64,000 bases of DNA from Pedinophyceae sp. YPF-701 (taxonomy: Eukaryota > Chlorophyta > Pedinophyceae), in contig CAJZHL010000004.1 of NCBI GenBank assembly GCA_916048055.1, forward strand, positions 744,001 through 808,000, written 5' to 3'. The notes below the pieces were generated by a model. That model was not told the origin of the DNA, ran no database searches, and worked only from the letters and a program-made list of their open reading frames with translations. Position 1 is the first letter of the stretch, and each line of letters opens with the position of its first letter. The position numbers and the translations under genes were made by a program. Below, piece by piece: positions 11,429 through 22,633 of the stretch.

Positions 11429-13518
11429 ATGAAGGTGACGCTCGCGTCCTGGGGCTGTTTGGTGCCCGGCGTCGCACTCGCTCGGTCCTGGGAAATCGCA
11501 AACTAGGGCCTCGGTGCGAACAGCGGTGCGACAGAGGCCGAATTCTCCTCTCACGGGCGCTGCTGGTTGCTTCCGCTGCAGGTGCTGTTGGTCGACAAGG
11601 AGCACCAGAGGCGGGACTTGTGCCGCGCTCAGCTTGAGAAGTTCCACTACGAAGGTGCGTGCGAGCGCCCGGGCGGCGACGAAGCGACACGACGTCGCTG
11701 CGCAGCCTGCTTCCGGTGTAGGTGCACGGAAGCTCCTTCTTGCTCGATGCGTCGCGCGTGCGCTTCTCCGACCCGCACGACGCGGTCTCCGTGATCGAAT
11801 GCTTCCGGGGAGACCGCGCAATTTCCCAGTGCACGCCCCAGCGCCGCGCGCGCTCCGGTCACATCACCGCGCGCGGACCTGCGGGTCGCGCATGCCTGGC
11901 GAATGATGCCGCGTGCGTTTCCGCTGTCCTCACATACCCCTTATGGACGCGCGGTCGCGCTGGCGCCCTACACACGCGCACACGGCGCGGCCGCGCCGTG
12001 TTGAGGCCGGGCTCGCCAGCTGGCCTCGTGCGGGCCCGACGCGTGGAGACAACGCCGGCACCCGTGCGTTCCGATGTGCAGTCACAGTGATGAGCGACTT
12101 CAACGCAGCGTGGGCCGCTGTCGGCGCGACAGGGAGCGACTTTGACCTGGTCCTTCTCGACTGGGCCCTCGCCGCTCCCGAGGGCGAGACCAACCACGCC
12201 GCGTGCATCCAGGTACGCGTTTTCGCTCCTTGTCCATACAAATGCGACCATCGAAAATCACGGCGCGCCCCGTCCAGAGACGCTTCGCCCACACCGTGCA
12301 GGCGGCCTGCAAGGTCGCTTCGCACTCGTCGACACGACCTGCGTTTCACTCCTGCTTCTCGCAATCGACGAGACCAGAGCTCATCCTTCGCCTCAGACCG
12401 ACGGACATGCTCGAGATATCCCCGCGGGCCCCCGGCCGCGAGCCGATGACCAACCTCCCTCAACCGTGGCCCCACGACCGCCCAGCACCGACCCGCATTC
12501 CCGGCAAACCGACCCGCTCCGCGGCGCCACTACTCTGCAGAACATCGCCTGGGGCGCTCCCGTCATCCTGCTCACGGACCAGGAAGTCTCCCCCGCTATG
12601 CTTCACCAAGCCATCGCCATGGGCGCCGTCGCGCCGCTGCAGCGCCCGCTCGACGACCAGACGGCGCGCAACATCTGGCAGCACGTCGTGCGCAAGGCCT
12701 GCTCGGTCGACCCCACGGACCCCCTCTCGGCGATCCCGCCCGCCGTCTCCAGCCCCAACGCTCCCGGCACCCCCGACCGCCGGCACCCGCCCCTGCGCGG
12801 AGTCGAGCACGGCCCCGCCCTCAGCCTCTCCTCCGAGGGTGCGCGCCCGCCCGCCCCCGCGTCCTCGTCCGTGCCACCCGCCACGTGCGATCGAGCCAGC
12901 GCACGTACGTCACCGACCCCGACTCGCGCGCCCGCCGTGCCGCCCGCAGACTCCTTCAAGGCCCGCACGAACGACGACGCTTCGCAGCAGCAAGCGCGCC
13001 CGATCCTCCGCGCCGTCCGGAAGTCCGCGCGGCAGCGCAAGCAGCAGACCCTCCGCGCAGCGCAGCAGCAGCAGGCCGCGTCGTTCCAGCCTGCCGCCTC
13101 CGCGGGCCCGCAGACGGGGATCCCTGGCTTCGCGCCGCCGCTGCCGGCGCCGGCGCTCCTGCCCGCGGCCGTGCCGCACCCCCCCCTGCACCCGGCGCTG
13201 TCGCTTCCGCAGCTGGGCGCGCAGCAGCCGTTCGCCGCGCCGCACCACGCGGCTGGCTGCGGGATGTTCCCCGTCCTCGACAGCCCCACGCGCGCGGCGC
13301 AGAGCCTCGGCAGGTGCCCGACACCAGGGCTCACGTCGTCGTCGCACTCCGCCGGGCTGCGCAGCCTCCCGCAGGCCGCGCCGCCGCACGTGCCCAGCGC
13401 CCTGGTGGACCTCTCCGACGTGTCGGCGGACAGCACGCCGCCGATGGGTCTGACCCTGCGGAAGTCCCCCTCCCTGACAGACCTCCTGTCGAAATGCCTG
13501 GCGACGGTGCGCGCCTGA
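11429..13518 (+). CDS. Receiver (pseudo-receiver) domain protein with disordered tail
   Basis: Exons 11429-11434, 11582-11654, 12082-12212 and 12541-13518 give 395 residues. The first coding exon holds only ATG AAG, and splicing makes MKVLLVDKEHQRRDL, a textbook receiver start. The next junction joins FHYE to VTVMSDFNAAW in phase 1, giving normal spacing to the phospho-acceptor strand DFDLVLLDW. The domain continues with PVILLTD, LQRPL and NIWQHVVRKA, the last very like plant type-B response regulators and PRRs. The acceptor Asp and the Thr are kept. The usual acidic pair reads DK, and the conserved Lys is Arg (QRPL), so phosphotransfer may be lost. The rest, from about residue 115, is Pro/Ser/Gln-rich with no GARP, Myb or CCT domain visible. 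It could be a pseudo-response regulator or a transcriptional co-regulator. Confidence 0.8.
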
Positions 13519-14949
13519 GCGGGCCACGGACACGCGGGGGGGCGGGACGTGCCGCCTGCCTCGGCGCACGCAGGCTGCTCGCGCAGCGCTGCGGTTTTCC
13601 CCGTCGTCCAGGCTGAGTGGGCCCATCTTTGTGCACTCGAGCCCCACCCCCCCGCCCGCCCCCCCCCCTTCTGCGTGCATGATTGCCGCGCTGCGCTGGT
13701 GCCGGCGTGTCGCAGCGGGTTAGCCGCTATGTTGACCTTTGGAACCCACACCAACCATTGCTGCAAGGGCCCTGCGCAATGCTGTGCCTTTGGTGCCACC
13801 TCCCTTGGCCCGCTCAACCCTCACGCGCCTCGCGCTCCGCCCGGGGTATGTCGAACACTCGCGTCCGCCTTCGCGCCCGCCGCGCGGCCCCATCTCACAC
13901 CGGGGCCGCGCGGATCGCGTGCCAGGTGTTGCTCTCAAGCTGGAACGCGCACTGGGTACTCTACGTTGTTCTCCGCGCCGTTTACGTGGCCGGATGCACC
14001 AAGAGCGAGAAACGCATCAGGAGCGCTCGCGCAGGGCTGCGACCCGCGTGATGGCGTAGCTAATACTCCCCCACGTCCCCGCCTGCCGCGAGGCTCCCGA
14101 GCACGAGTAGCGCTGCCCCGACGTGGGTTGCGGCGGGGACGAGGCGCCAAATTTGGCGCCCGAGTTGGGGGGAGGCCGAGAAGCGCTCCTGAGGATTATG
14201 TCCAACTGCCCCGTGTAAAGTAAATTTTACAAACAGTCAGCGACGTCCCCGAGTCAGGCTGGGTCCCGGGGTTTGGGATCGCTCCCGTTGCTGGCCGCTC
14301 CCGCTACTAGCGCACTACCCCGCTTGGCGCATGCGGCCGCGAACCGCGGACGCGGGTTGGTTTCGCCGACCACGGGAGGGGCGCACCTGCCTGTGTGCGT
14401 GCGTGCGGGGAGGCGTTCTGGACGCAGAGGGGTGTCGATGACGCACGGGAGGCGCGAGGGAGACGAAATGCCGGCGTCCTGGGGAGGATGGCGCCATGTA
14501 GGTAGGTAGCTCATGCGAGACGCGGGAGAGCAGTCAGTGCGACGCGGGCGTGGCATCACGTGCCAGCACGCTTACGCACGAGTCGGGCACGTACTTCGCA
14601 ATCTGTATCACAAGCGCGTTTCCAACAGTGCGCATCGCAACATATCTCAGGGATGTCAGCATCACCATTCCGAGGCCTCCCAGCAAAACAAACCGTCGCC
14701 GGGACCCCGTTCCCCCCCAACCCGGGCCGCCGAGCTCGCCAGCGCCTGCCTCGTGCGGGCGACGCGACAACAGTCGTCACCGCACCGAGGTTCGGGCCTG
14801 GAGCTGGCCCAGGCGGGTCGTCAACGCCAACCGCCCGCGCGATGCAGCGGGGCCTGCGCGCGCGCAGACAGCATCGCGAGCACGAAGCGTGATGAGCTCC
14901 TCGTCGTGCGCAGTCCCCCTTTTGCACGGGCTGCCCGCGGGAGCGAGTC
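13519..14949. other. Convergent intergenic region, no recognised gene
   Basis: 1.43 kb between the stops of the receiver gene (+) and the surface-protein gene (-). It holds both 3' UTRs. A minus-strand frame at about 14534-14770 encodes a hydrophobic stretch (VLLGGLGMVMLTSLRYVAM), but it has no ATG near its start and no family I recognise, so I did not call it a gene. Confidence 0.5.
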
Positions 14950-17900
14950 TTACGCACACACGCACACACGGCGCACATTGTGCGTCGGGACGGCGGTCGC
15001 GTCGCAGGCGCCGGCCTCCGAGCCGCCCTTGGTGGCGAGCAGGTACGCATCGCCCGAGTCGGGCATGTAGGAGCAGCCGCCCTCGAAGCCCGACACGTCG
15101 AACCCGAGGTGCTGCGCCTCGATGTTGACGGCGTGGCGGACCATAGTGCCGCACGCCTCGACGTCCTGCGCGAGGTGCCGCGTCGCGATCTCCTCGCACT
15201 GGCGGCCCTGCGCCGCGCACGCGTCCGTGCACGTGAAGGCGCCGCCCTTGCCGGGGGAGTCGGTGAAGGCAACAACAGTGCTGACCTCCTCGACGCCGTC
15301 CTCGTTGATCTTGACCTTGTCGCCGAGGGAGCGCCTCACGGGCTCCAGGTGCATGGGCAGCTCGACGGCCGGCCTGTCCTCCCGGGCCTTGGAGCTCCGG
15401 ACGAAGATCGGCTGCGAGTGCGCCTTGATCTGCGCGGCCATGCGACGCGACGACGTCGTGTTCTGGGGCGGCGCGGTCGTGTTCGTGCCGTTGGTCGCGG
15501 CGGGCACCGTGGTGACCGGCGGGACCGTCGTCTGCGGAGCAGCCGTCGTCTGCGGAGGAGCCGTCGACTGCGGAGGAGCCGTCGTCTGCGGAGCAGCCGT
15601 CGACTGCGGAGGAGCCGTCGTCTGCGGAGCAGCCGTCGTCTGCGGAGCAGCCGTCGTCTGCGGAGCAGCCGTCGACTGCGGAGGAGCCGTCGTCTGCGGA
15701 GGAGCCGTCGACTGCGGAGGAGCCGTGGTGGCCGGCGCAGCCGTGGCGGCCGGGAGAGCCGTAGTGGCCGGCGCAGCCGTGGTAGCCGGCGGCGCCGTGG
15801 TGCGCCTGATGGGCGTGAACTTGTAGCAGTAGATCCCGCGGTAGCTGACGAACGCGAACTGCCGCGTGCGGAAGTTGAACGTGAAGAACGAGTACACGAA
15901 GGTCACCTTCCGGAAGCCGTTCTTGCAGTCGCCGCAGTCGAACCCGGCGGCGAGGCCAAAGCACCGGCACGTCGGCAGGAAGGGCGCCGCGTTAGGCAAG
16001 CTCGAGGTCCGACTCACCAGGCGGCAACGCCCGCGGCCAGAGCAGGTCGTCGGGATCAGCGACCCGACGGGGCACGAGAACGAGAAGATTCTGTCGTTGA
16101 CGCACTTGTTCACGAGCGGGTCGCTGGGGATGCAGTCTCCGAGCCCGTCGTACAGCCCCTGCGAATTGATGACAAGCTTCAGGTTGCAATTGCTGCTCGA
16201 CTGGCAGTCCGTGCCCGACTTCACCGTGCTGCCCGTCGAGACGGCCGACCGCCGGTTCGTGATGGTGCCCAGCGGGATCCTGATGCGCGCGAACGTGAAG
16301 CAACCGCGGAACGAGAAGCTGCGGTAGAACGAGATGAAGTTGAAGCAGAAGGTCGACACCGCCGCCGAGACCTGCTGCAGCGCGCGCGCCTGCTCGCGGA
16401 CGTCGAGCCCGCGCGACTCCATGTCGTTGAGCATGCGCATCGCGCGCGCGGCGTCCTCGTCGCTGATGCTCGTCTCCTCGAGCCTCCGCCCAGCGCTGGG
16501 CTCGAAGGTCAGGACCGTCTTGTTCGCGACGGAGATGCGCGCGGTGATCACGGCCTGCGAGAGGGCCTCGTCGTCGGAGAACTCCACGGCGCCGATGAGG
16601 AACGACACCTGGGCGCCGCCCTGGGCGTTGGTGGCGCACTGCTTCGAGTTGTCGCGGTTGGTGCCCACGGCGGTGCGGTTCGACCGGATGCGCAGCGTCA
16701 CGCCGACCCACGTGTTGTACGACTCCAGCTGGGTGGCCGAGCACGGGTTCGTCGAGGGCCCGAAGTCGACCGTGACGTTGTACTGGCAGTTCACGTTGCG
16801 GCCGTCGCAGAAGCCGCACTCGTCGAGCGCGCCCGTGCAGCAGCGGCCGGCGCTGTCCTTGAACCCGTCGCAGCACTTGCCGTCCACGTCCACGAAGGTC
16901 CCCTTCTCCGTGCACGAGTTGCAGATGGGGTTGTAGTCGGCCGTGTCGCAGCACGCCCCGTCCCTGTCGACGACCGGGCGGTTGCCGCTCGCGAGCACGG
17001 GGCAGCACGTGTTGTTCGGCCGCAGCGTGCCGGACTGGCAGCACGCGGGCTGGTTGTTGTTCGCCGGGTCGTTGAAGATGATGCCCGGCGCGGCGCAGCT
17101 CGCGTCGATCTCGCACAGCAGGCCGCGGAAGCCCGTGGGGCACGCCGGCGGCGACGTGCCCGCGAGGCCGCACTGGTAGCCCGCCTCGGTCGCCACCTCG
17201 AAGCAGATGGCGCCGTTCTGGCAGTTGACGGCGTCGCACACGCTCACGCCCGGGCACAGCTCGAGGGAGCACTGCTCCGAGGACACCGGCACCGTCAGGC
17301 CTGCCGCCGTGCAGTTCCCGTTGTCCACGGTCCTCACGATGCCCGTGCGGGCGTCCGTCTCATTGCACGTGATCGTGCGGGTCCGCGTCGGCGCGGGGGG
17401 GTCGAAGGTGTTGACGCACGTCACCGCCTGGCCGTTCAGCGAGCAGCTGCCGTACGCGCCCTCGACGAACGAGTACGACAGGCAGGACTGCGGGTTGCAC
17501 GGCCGGGAGATCGTCAGCGGCTGGCCCGCGCAGAGGGAGTTGTCGATGATCGTGTCGTTCGAGTTCAGGCACACCGGCGTGCGCGTCTGGGTCGGGACCG
17601 CCGCGCCGGGCGCCCTGCACGGCGCGCTGCACGCGCCGTAGCCCTGGTACTCGAACCGGGGCACGGTGCAGTCGATCGAGGTGTTGAAGCACGAGATGAA
17701 GGTGATGTTCTGGTTCTCGTACGTGGCGCCGCAGAGGTCCAGGGAGACGAGGCCCTTGGTCACGTCGTTCTGGCACTGCAGGGTCTCGTTGTAGTACTTC
17801 TCGTTCTGGTCGCACTGCGACAGGCACTCGAACGACGGGTTGAGGGTCTTGATGGTGGTGTAGCTGACGCACGCCGGCGGGGGCACGGCGCACGCCTGCG

Positions 17901-19479
17901 TGAGCTCCGGGACGGTGACGTTGTTCGCCGCGCACACTGCGGTCGACACGTTGGCCGCCTGCTCGTACTGGCCGCGCGAGATGTTCCACGTCAGCTGGAT
18001 GCAGTCCACCGGGATGGTCTGGCGGGCGTTCGTGCTGCCGTCGAGCTCGATGCACGAGGCGTTGCACGGCCCCAGGACGCCGTTCGGACGCTTGATGGCC
18101 CTGCACGCAAGGACACGCACGTTCGAGCGCACAGGTGAGGTGGTTTGTGCGAGCCGCCATGCAGGGCGCGTTGCGGAGGAGGCGGCAGCACGAAGCAACG
18201 TGGGAGGGCACGCACGTGAAGGTGTCAGGGGGCTTCACGAAGACCGTGGTGGCCGCGGGCGTCGTGCTGCCGACCGTCGTCGCCGGCGCCGAGGTTGCCG
18301 GCCCCGCCGTGGCCTGCGGGCCGGACGTGGCCTGCGGGCCGGACGTGGGCCCAGCGGTCTGCGGGATCACCGGTGGGTTCGTCGGCGGCGGCGCCGTGAC
18401 CCGGGCGAACCCGGTGGGTGCCGTGATGGACGTGATCCTCAGACCCGGGATCGTGTCGGCCGGCTGCGGAGAGGGGGCACGGGGGGCGCGTCGCGGTCTC
18501 GTCGGCGCGGCGAGCTAGGCAGGCGCGCGCGTGCGGCGACGCGGCCAGCGCGGGCGCGCCACTCACCGAGATGCTCTGGAGCGCTGCCAGGGCGCCGCTA
18601 CTCGCCGCGTTCGCCGCGTTCGCGTCCGCGAAGATGGTGCGGATGAAGACGAGAAGCTCCCCGCGGCGCCCGACGGCGTCGCCCGGACCAGGACCGACAG
18701 CGGCGACACGCCCTGCGCGGCGTACTTGCTCTGGACCAGAGTCAGGAACGCCGTCTCCACCTGCGCCGCCGTCACCTGGAGCAGCGCGCGGCGGTTCGAC
18801 GCGAACGAGGCCGAGATCAGCGTGTCCAGCGCCGCCTGGCTGCCCGTCAGCGTCGGGAACGTGCCGCTCGGGACCGGGTTGCTGGGCAGCGAGGGCGCCT
18901 GCCCGCCGCCGGAGCCCGGCGCGGGGTCGTCCCTGCGAGGCGGGCGCGGGCGCGCGGTGTGGGGTTCGGGGGGCGCGGGCGCGCGGGCGGCGGCCTGCGG
19001 GGCCGGCGGGGCGAGGCGCGGGTGCGGGAGGTGCGACTCACTTCTGCATTGCCCAGGGGATGGTAATGATGAGGATCAGCGCCGTGGCGAGCGCGCCGAA
19101 CGCCGCCGCCCACTTCCACAGGTGCTTCTTCTGGAAGAAAGCCAGCGGCGAGCGCGTCGTGCGCACGCCCTGCGGGCACGGAGGCGGGCGAGGGCGCCCT
19201 TGAGAGGGTATCCAGGAGCCCTACAGGGGGATCAAGGCGCGCCGCGGCGCCGCGGGCGCGGCCCGGCGCGCCCCGGGCGGCGTGCGTGGCGGGGGTCGGC
19301 GTGAGCGTGGCGCGCGTGGCGGTACTTCGCGGCGGGTACGCCGGGTGACGTGCAGCGGGACGTGCGGTGGGGGGCCGCGCGAGGTGACCTTGGGTGGGCG
19401 CCGCAGGGCGGGGAGGGCTCACCTCGGGCGCCGCCTCCGAGCTGCCTGAGTGCAGGCGCTCGAGGGTGGGCTGCGCCAT
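14950..19479 (-). CDS. Membrane-anchored cysteine-rich surface protein with Pro/Thr stalk
   Basis: Exons 19479-19423, 19169-19042, 18932-18567, 18463-18216 and 18100-14950, about 1316 residues. A 19-residue start exon is followed by a basic stretch and one hydrophobic segment (WAAAFGALATALILIITIPW), giving a type II or signal-anchor topology. The ectodomain has many cysteines and N-glycosylation sites, thrombospondin-1-like stretches (EYQGYGACSAPC, EGAYGSCSLNGQ), an EGF-like piece (CDAVNCQNGAICFE) and paired-Cys motifs (CCTGALDECGFCDG). A mucin-like Pro/Thr/Ala/Gln stalk and a Cys-containing C-terminal domain follow. All other junctions are in phase, but exon 18932-18567 is one base short: the frame shifts inside a run of four G (minus strand, about 18660). 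One more G would restore phase on both sides, so this is either an assembly slip or a real defect. Likely a cell-wall or adhesion protein. Confidence 0.75.
15510..15803 (-). repeat. 18-bp tandem repeat coding the TTAPPQ/STAAPQ stalk
   Basis: About 14-16 imperfect 18-bp units, each coding six residues of the type TTAPPQ, STAAPQ or TTAAPA. Near-identical units (gtcgtctgcggagcagcc and variants) fill about 15520-15720; more diverged units follow to about 15803. It codes an extended, probably O-glycosylated stalk. Copy number is likely to vary between strains. Confidence 0.85.
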
Positions 19480-20945
19480 CGTGGAGACCGGCCGGGGCGG
19501 GCTGCGGGGGGCGGGGCACGGGAGGAGCGAGCTGGGTGCAGGGCAAACCGCCATGGTGGTGCGCGCGGCATGCGCCGCGGCGTGGGCGAGAGGGACGGTG
19601 CGCGGCGAAGGTGTGCGATGGGCAGGGGCGCCGGTGGCGCGTGGGGGCGGCGAGCGCGCCGGGGGAGCGCGCGACGAGGCTGTGCCCCTTGCACACAGCT
19701 CGAACCGATCAACCGTTGCCGTTGGTGCGCCGCGGCGGTTGCTCGCGGGGGCAGCGCCTGCCCGTGAAATGTTTGGGCGATCGCGGCGACGGCGTGCGCA
19801 AATTCGTCCGCGGGGGCGCGGGGTGGGGCTCGGGCGCGCTGCGGCTGTGGGGGGCGCTCCGCGGCAGCCCTGGGCAACATGGAGCGCCAGAGAGCTCCGA
19901 ATGATATGGGTGACCTTTTTCCGTACGCAGCATGCCGGCGGAAACGATGCTGGCGCGCACTCGCGGCGCCGAGGAGGTTGAGCTTCTGGGCTCCGCGCAG
20001 GCCCTAATCGCCGCGTCGGGAGCGCCAGCGGATGGGATGGCGAGGCAGACCAGCCACGCACGAACTAACTGTTCGACACCGCCGAAAGCCCTGGCGCAGG
20101 CGGCGCAGGTGGGTCGCAGCCAGGCCGGCCAGGAAACTCGCGAATGCACTCTGCCGTGCGCGCACGGAGCGGCTTCGTTCCGATCCTACGCGGACACGAT
20201 GCATGCTCGTGATCAAAAAATCCGAAACAGCGCGACCGTGCCGCGACGCGCTCTCACGCGGCACCGCTTCGCACCTCCTTCTGGCAGCAACAGCCCTGCC
20301 TGTGCTTGGAGTGTCGCTTCTGCAACTGCTCGCCCGTGTGCTGCACACGGGTTGCGAGTGCGCCACGTACTGGCGCTGGCCGCCGCGCCGCGGCCCCTGG
20401 AGCCGCCCGTGCCCGCCCACAGACAGTCCTGGAGCCAAACTGGCACTGAGTCGGGCTCGCAACGGCACATAGGCGCGCCGTGACGGCGGCGCCGTGCGGC
20501 TCTCCGAGATCCCAAGAAACCACGCTGTCGCTCCGTGCCCGGGCTCGCCTCCCGCGGCCTCTCCCCGCGCTCACGGCGGGACATTCCTCGCAAGACCTGC
20601 TCCTCAACTGCTTCCCAGTGACTCGCGCGCCGCAGCCCTCTCAGATCGCGAACGCCGCCCGCTTCGATCTTTGTGGTTTCTCGCATCATTACTCTGCGCC
20701 GGCGCGCAGAGTACGCGTGTTTTGCGCCTACGCCCGCCGCGAGCAACGCGCGGTTGGTCCGTGGCAGCCTTTGTCAAAGGTGCGGGCTCCTGCGCGCGCG
20801 CCGCGGCCCGCGCCGCCCACGAGCGCGCGCGCCGCGTTGAAATCGCACAGAGGATGTTCTCGCTCGCGTTCTCGCCGCGCGCCCGTCCCCCCACACCGCG
20901 CGCGTGCACCCGCACGTGTTGACGGCTCGGGAAACCTTGAAACCG
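19480..20945. other. Intergenic, no recognised gene
   Basis: 1.47 kb between two minus-strand genes. It includes the promoter of the surface-protein gene and the 3' UTR of TAN1. Open frames here are long only because the DNA is GC-rich. I see no conserved motif or RNA gene. Confidence 0.5.
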
Positions 20946-22330
20946 TCACAGCTTCTCCGCGGAGGCCTCCCCCGCGCCGCCCTCGCCGCCCCGCTCGCCG
21001 CCGCCCCCGCGCGCCCCCGCGGCGGCGCCCCCGCCGTCGCCGGCGGCCTCCTCCGCTGCTGCGCGCAAGTTGTACTTCCGGAAGTCCCTCCAGCGCGGCG
21101 CGAGGCCCAGCATGGCCAGGCTGCGTGTGATCTGGACGGACACAAACACCTCCGCGCCCTTGATGTCCACCTTGTGCGGCGGGCTCGCCACGTGCTGCAC
21201 CACCGCATCGATCACCTCCAGCCGCCCCAGATCCGGACCGCTCGCCCTGCACGGCACCATCGCAGCGCACGTCTCGCCCCGCGCGCCCGGCGCGCGTCGG
21301 CCCGGGCGGCGCCGCTGCCGCTCACGTGCGACGTGCGGCGCCCCACGCACCTGTGCTCATACTGGACGCTGAACGTGGTGCGCGTGTCGCTCGGGCCGAG
21401 CCCCGCCCGCGCCAGGAGCGGCTTGGACGCGCCGCCGATGTCCGCGAGCGACGCGTAGCACGTGGCGTCCACGGGGATCAGCCGCAGGCAGTTGCGCGTG
21501 CGACACGTGCGCTTGCGGATGGCCTCCTGCGGACGCGCGGACGCGGCGGCCGTGAGCGCGAGCGCCGCGGGGCCGTCGAACGGTGCGTTCGCGGCGGCGG
21601 CGGGGCGCGGCCCTCGAACACCGACACCAGGACGTCGTGCGGCGTGATCTCCTCGTGGCCGGAGTAGCGCACGAAGACGACGCCGCGGACGCCGGTGGAC
21701 GTCCACCAGAACGGCCGCCTGCAAGCGGGACCGCGGCACGTGCACGGGCGTCGCAGTGGAGTCCGCAGGTGGGCAGAGCGCTGCTGGCGGGGACGGAACT
21801 GGCGGCGCTGCGCTCACCCGGAGCGGTCCTGCAGCGCTTCTACTTCGGCGGCGAGCGCTTTCGCGATGTCGGTGCCTTCCGCCGACGCGCCCCCGCCCGC
21901 ACCCGGCGCTTCCAGGCCTCGCTGCTCCAGCAGCAGCTCGTAGTGCTCGGTGAGCAGCGCCAGGGCCTCGCGCGCCGCGCGTTGCTCCTGCGTGACGTGG
22001 GGGCGCGGGGGGCGTCGCTGCGGCCCGCTGCTGCCCCTTGGACGCGGAGCCGACGGGCGAGGACCCGCGTGGGCCAACCGTCGCCTAAGAAGGCCTGGGC
22101 GCGCGAGGGCGACGAATGCGACGTACCTGGCCGCTGACAGTGGTGAGCAGAATGCCCTTCGATCCTTTCGGGATCTCTGCGCCCCGGGACTGCGCGTCGG
22201 CACCGCCCTTTCTCCCACCACCTCTGCCCCCGCGCCCACCATCATGCCGCGCCTTTTTACGGTTGCCCGATGCCCCCCTGCCGCCACGACCTGCTTCAGC
22301 TGCACGTTTCCCGCCGGAGGCTTCGCCCAT
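20946..22330 (-). CDS. TAN1: THUMP-domain tRNA acetylation adaptor (TAN1/THUMPD1)
   Basis: Partner protein of the Kre33/NAT10 acetyltransferase that makes N4-acetylcytidine in tRNA-Ser and tRNA-Leu. Exons 22330-22127, 21987-21818, 21718-21628, 21526-21351 and 21246-20946 give 313 residues, all phase-consistent. A basic Gly/Arg/Lys-rich N-terminus leads to KGSKGILLTTVSGQ and EQRAAREALALLTEH, then the core VVFVRYSGHEEITPHDVLEA and RNCLRLIPVDATCYASL, then FSVQYEHR, VDIKGAEVFVSVQIT and FRKYNLRA, matching human THUMPD1 in order. A Gly/Ala/Glu-rich tail ends the protein. I chose the ATG at 22330 because the longer frame upstream begins with GTG. It shares a 303-bp divergent spacer with fumarase. 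Confidence 0.92.
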
Positions 22331-22633
22331 CACGCCGCCCCCGCTCGTCACGGACACTCGGGCAAAATTTCACCCCTCCCGCCAGCGTTGAAGCTCTCCG
22401 AAACGGACCCGCGACGATCGCGCGAGGCACCGGACGACGTGGCGCACCTCGGGCGCGCGCAGCAACGTCGCCAGCGTCCCACGGAGGCGCGTCAGACATG
22501 ACAATAGGTGTGGGAACCCCCTGTCCTGGTCAGCAAGGACCCCCCGCGGGTCCTATATCGCAGTGCTGGTGGCCGTCGATGCGGCGCGGCGCGGCGGTGC
22601 GGCGTAGACGGTCCAGCTGGCGTCGCGGGAGAG
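22331..22633. promoter_or_regulatory. Divergent TAN1 / fumarase promoter region
   Basis: The 303 bp between two start codons facing away from each other must contain both promoters and both 5' UTRs. No TATA box or other clear motif is evident. Confidence 0.5.

Noticed and set aside
11719-11820. Frame reading VRFSDPHDAVSVIECF between two receiver exons
   Set aside because: It resembles part of a receiver domain, but its acceptor phase does not fit the exon before it. Skipping it joins FHYE to VTVMSDF in phase with normal receiver spacing, so it lies in an intron.
14534-14770. Small hydrophobic minus-strand frame after the surface-protein gene
   Set aside because: It has one plausible membrane stretch but no ATG at its start, no recognisable family and no clear splice partner.
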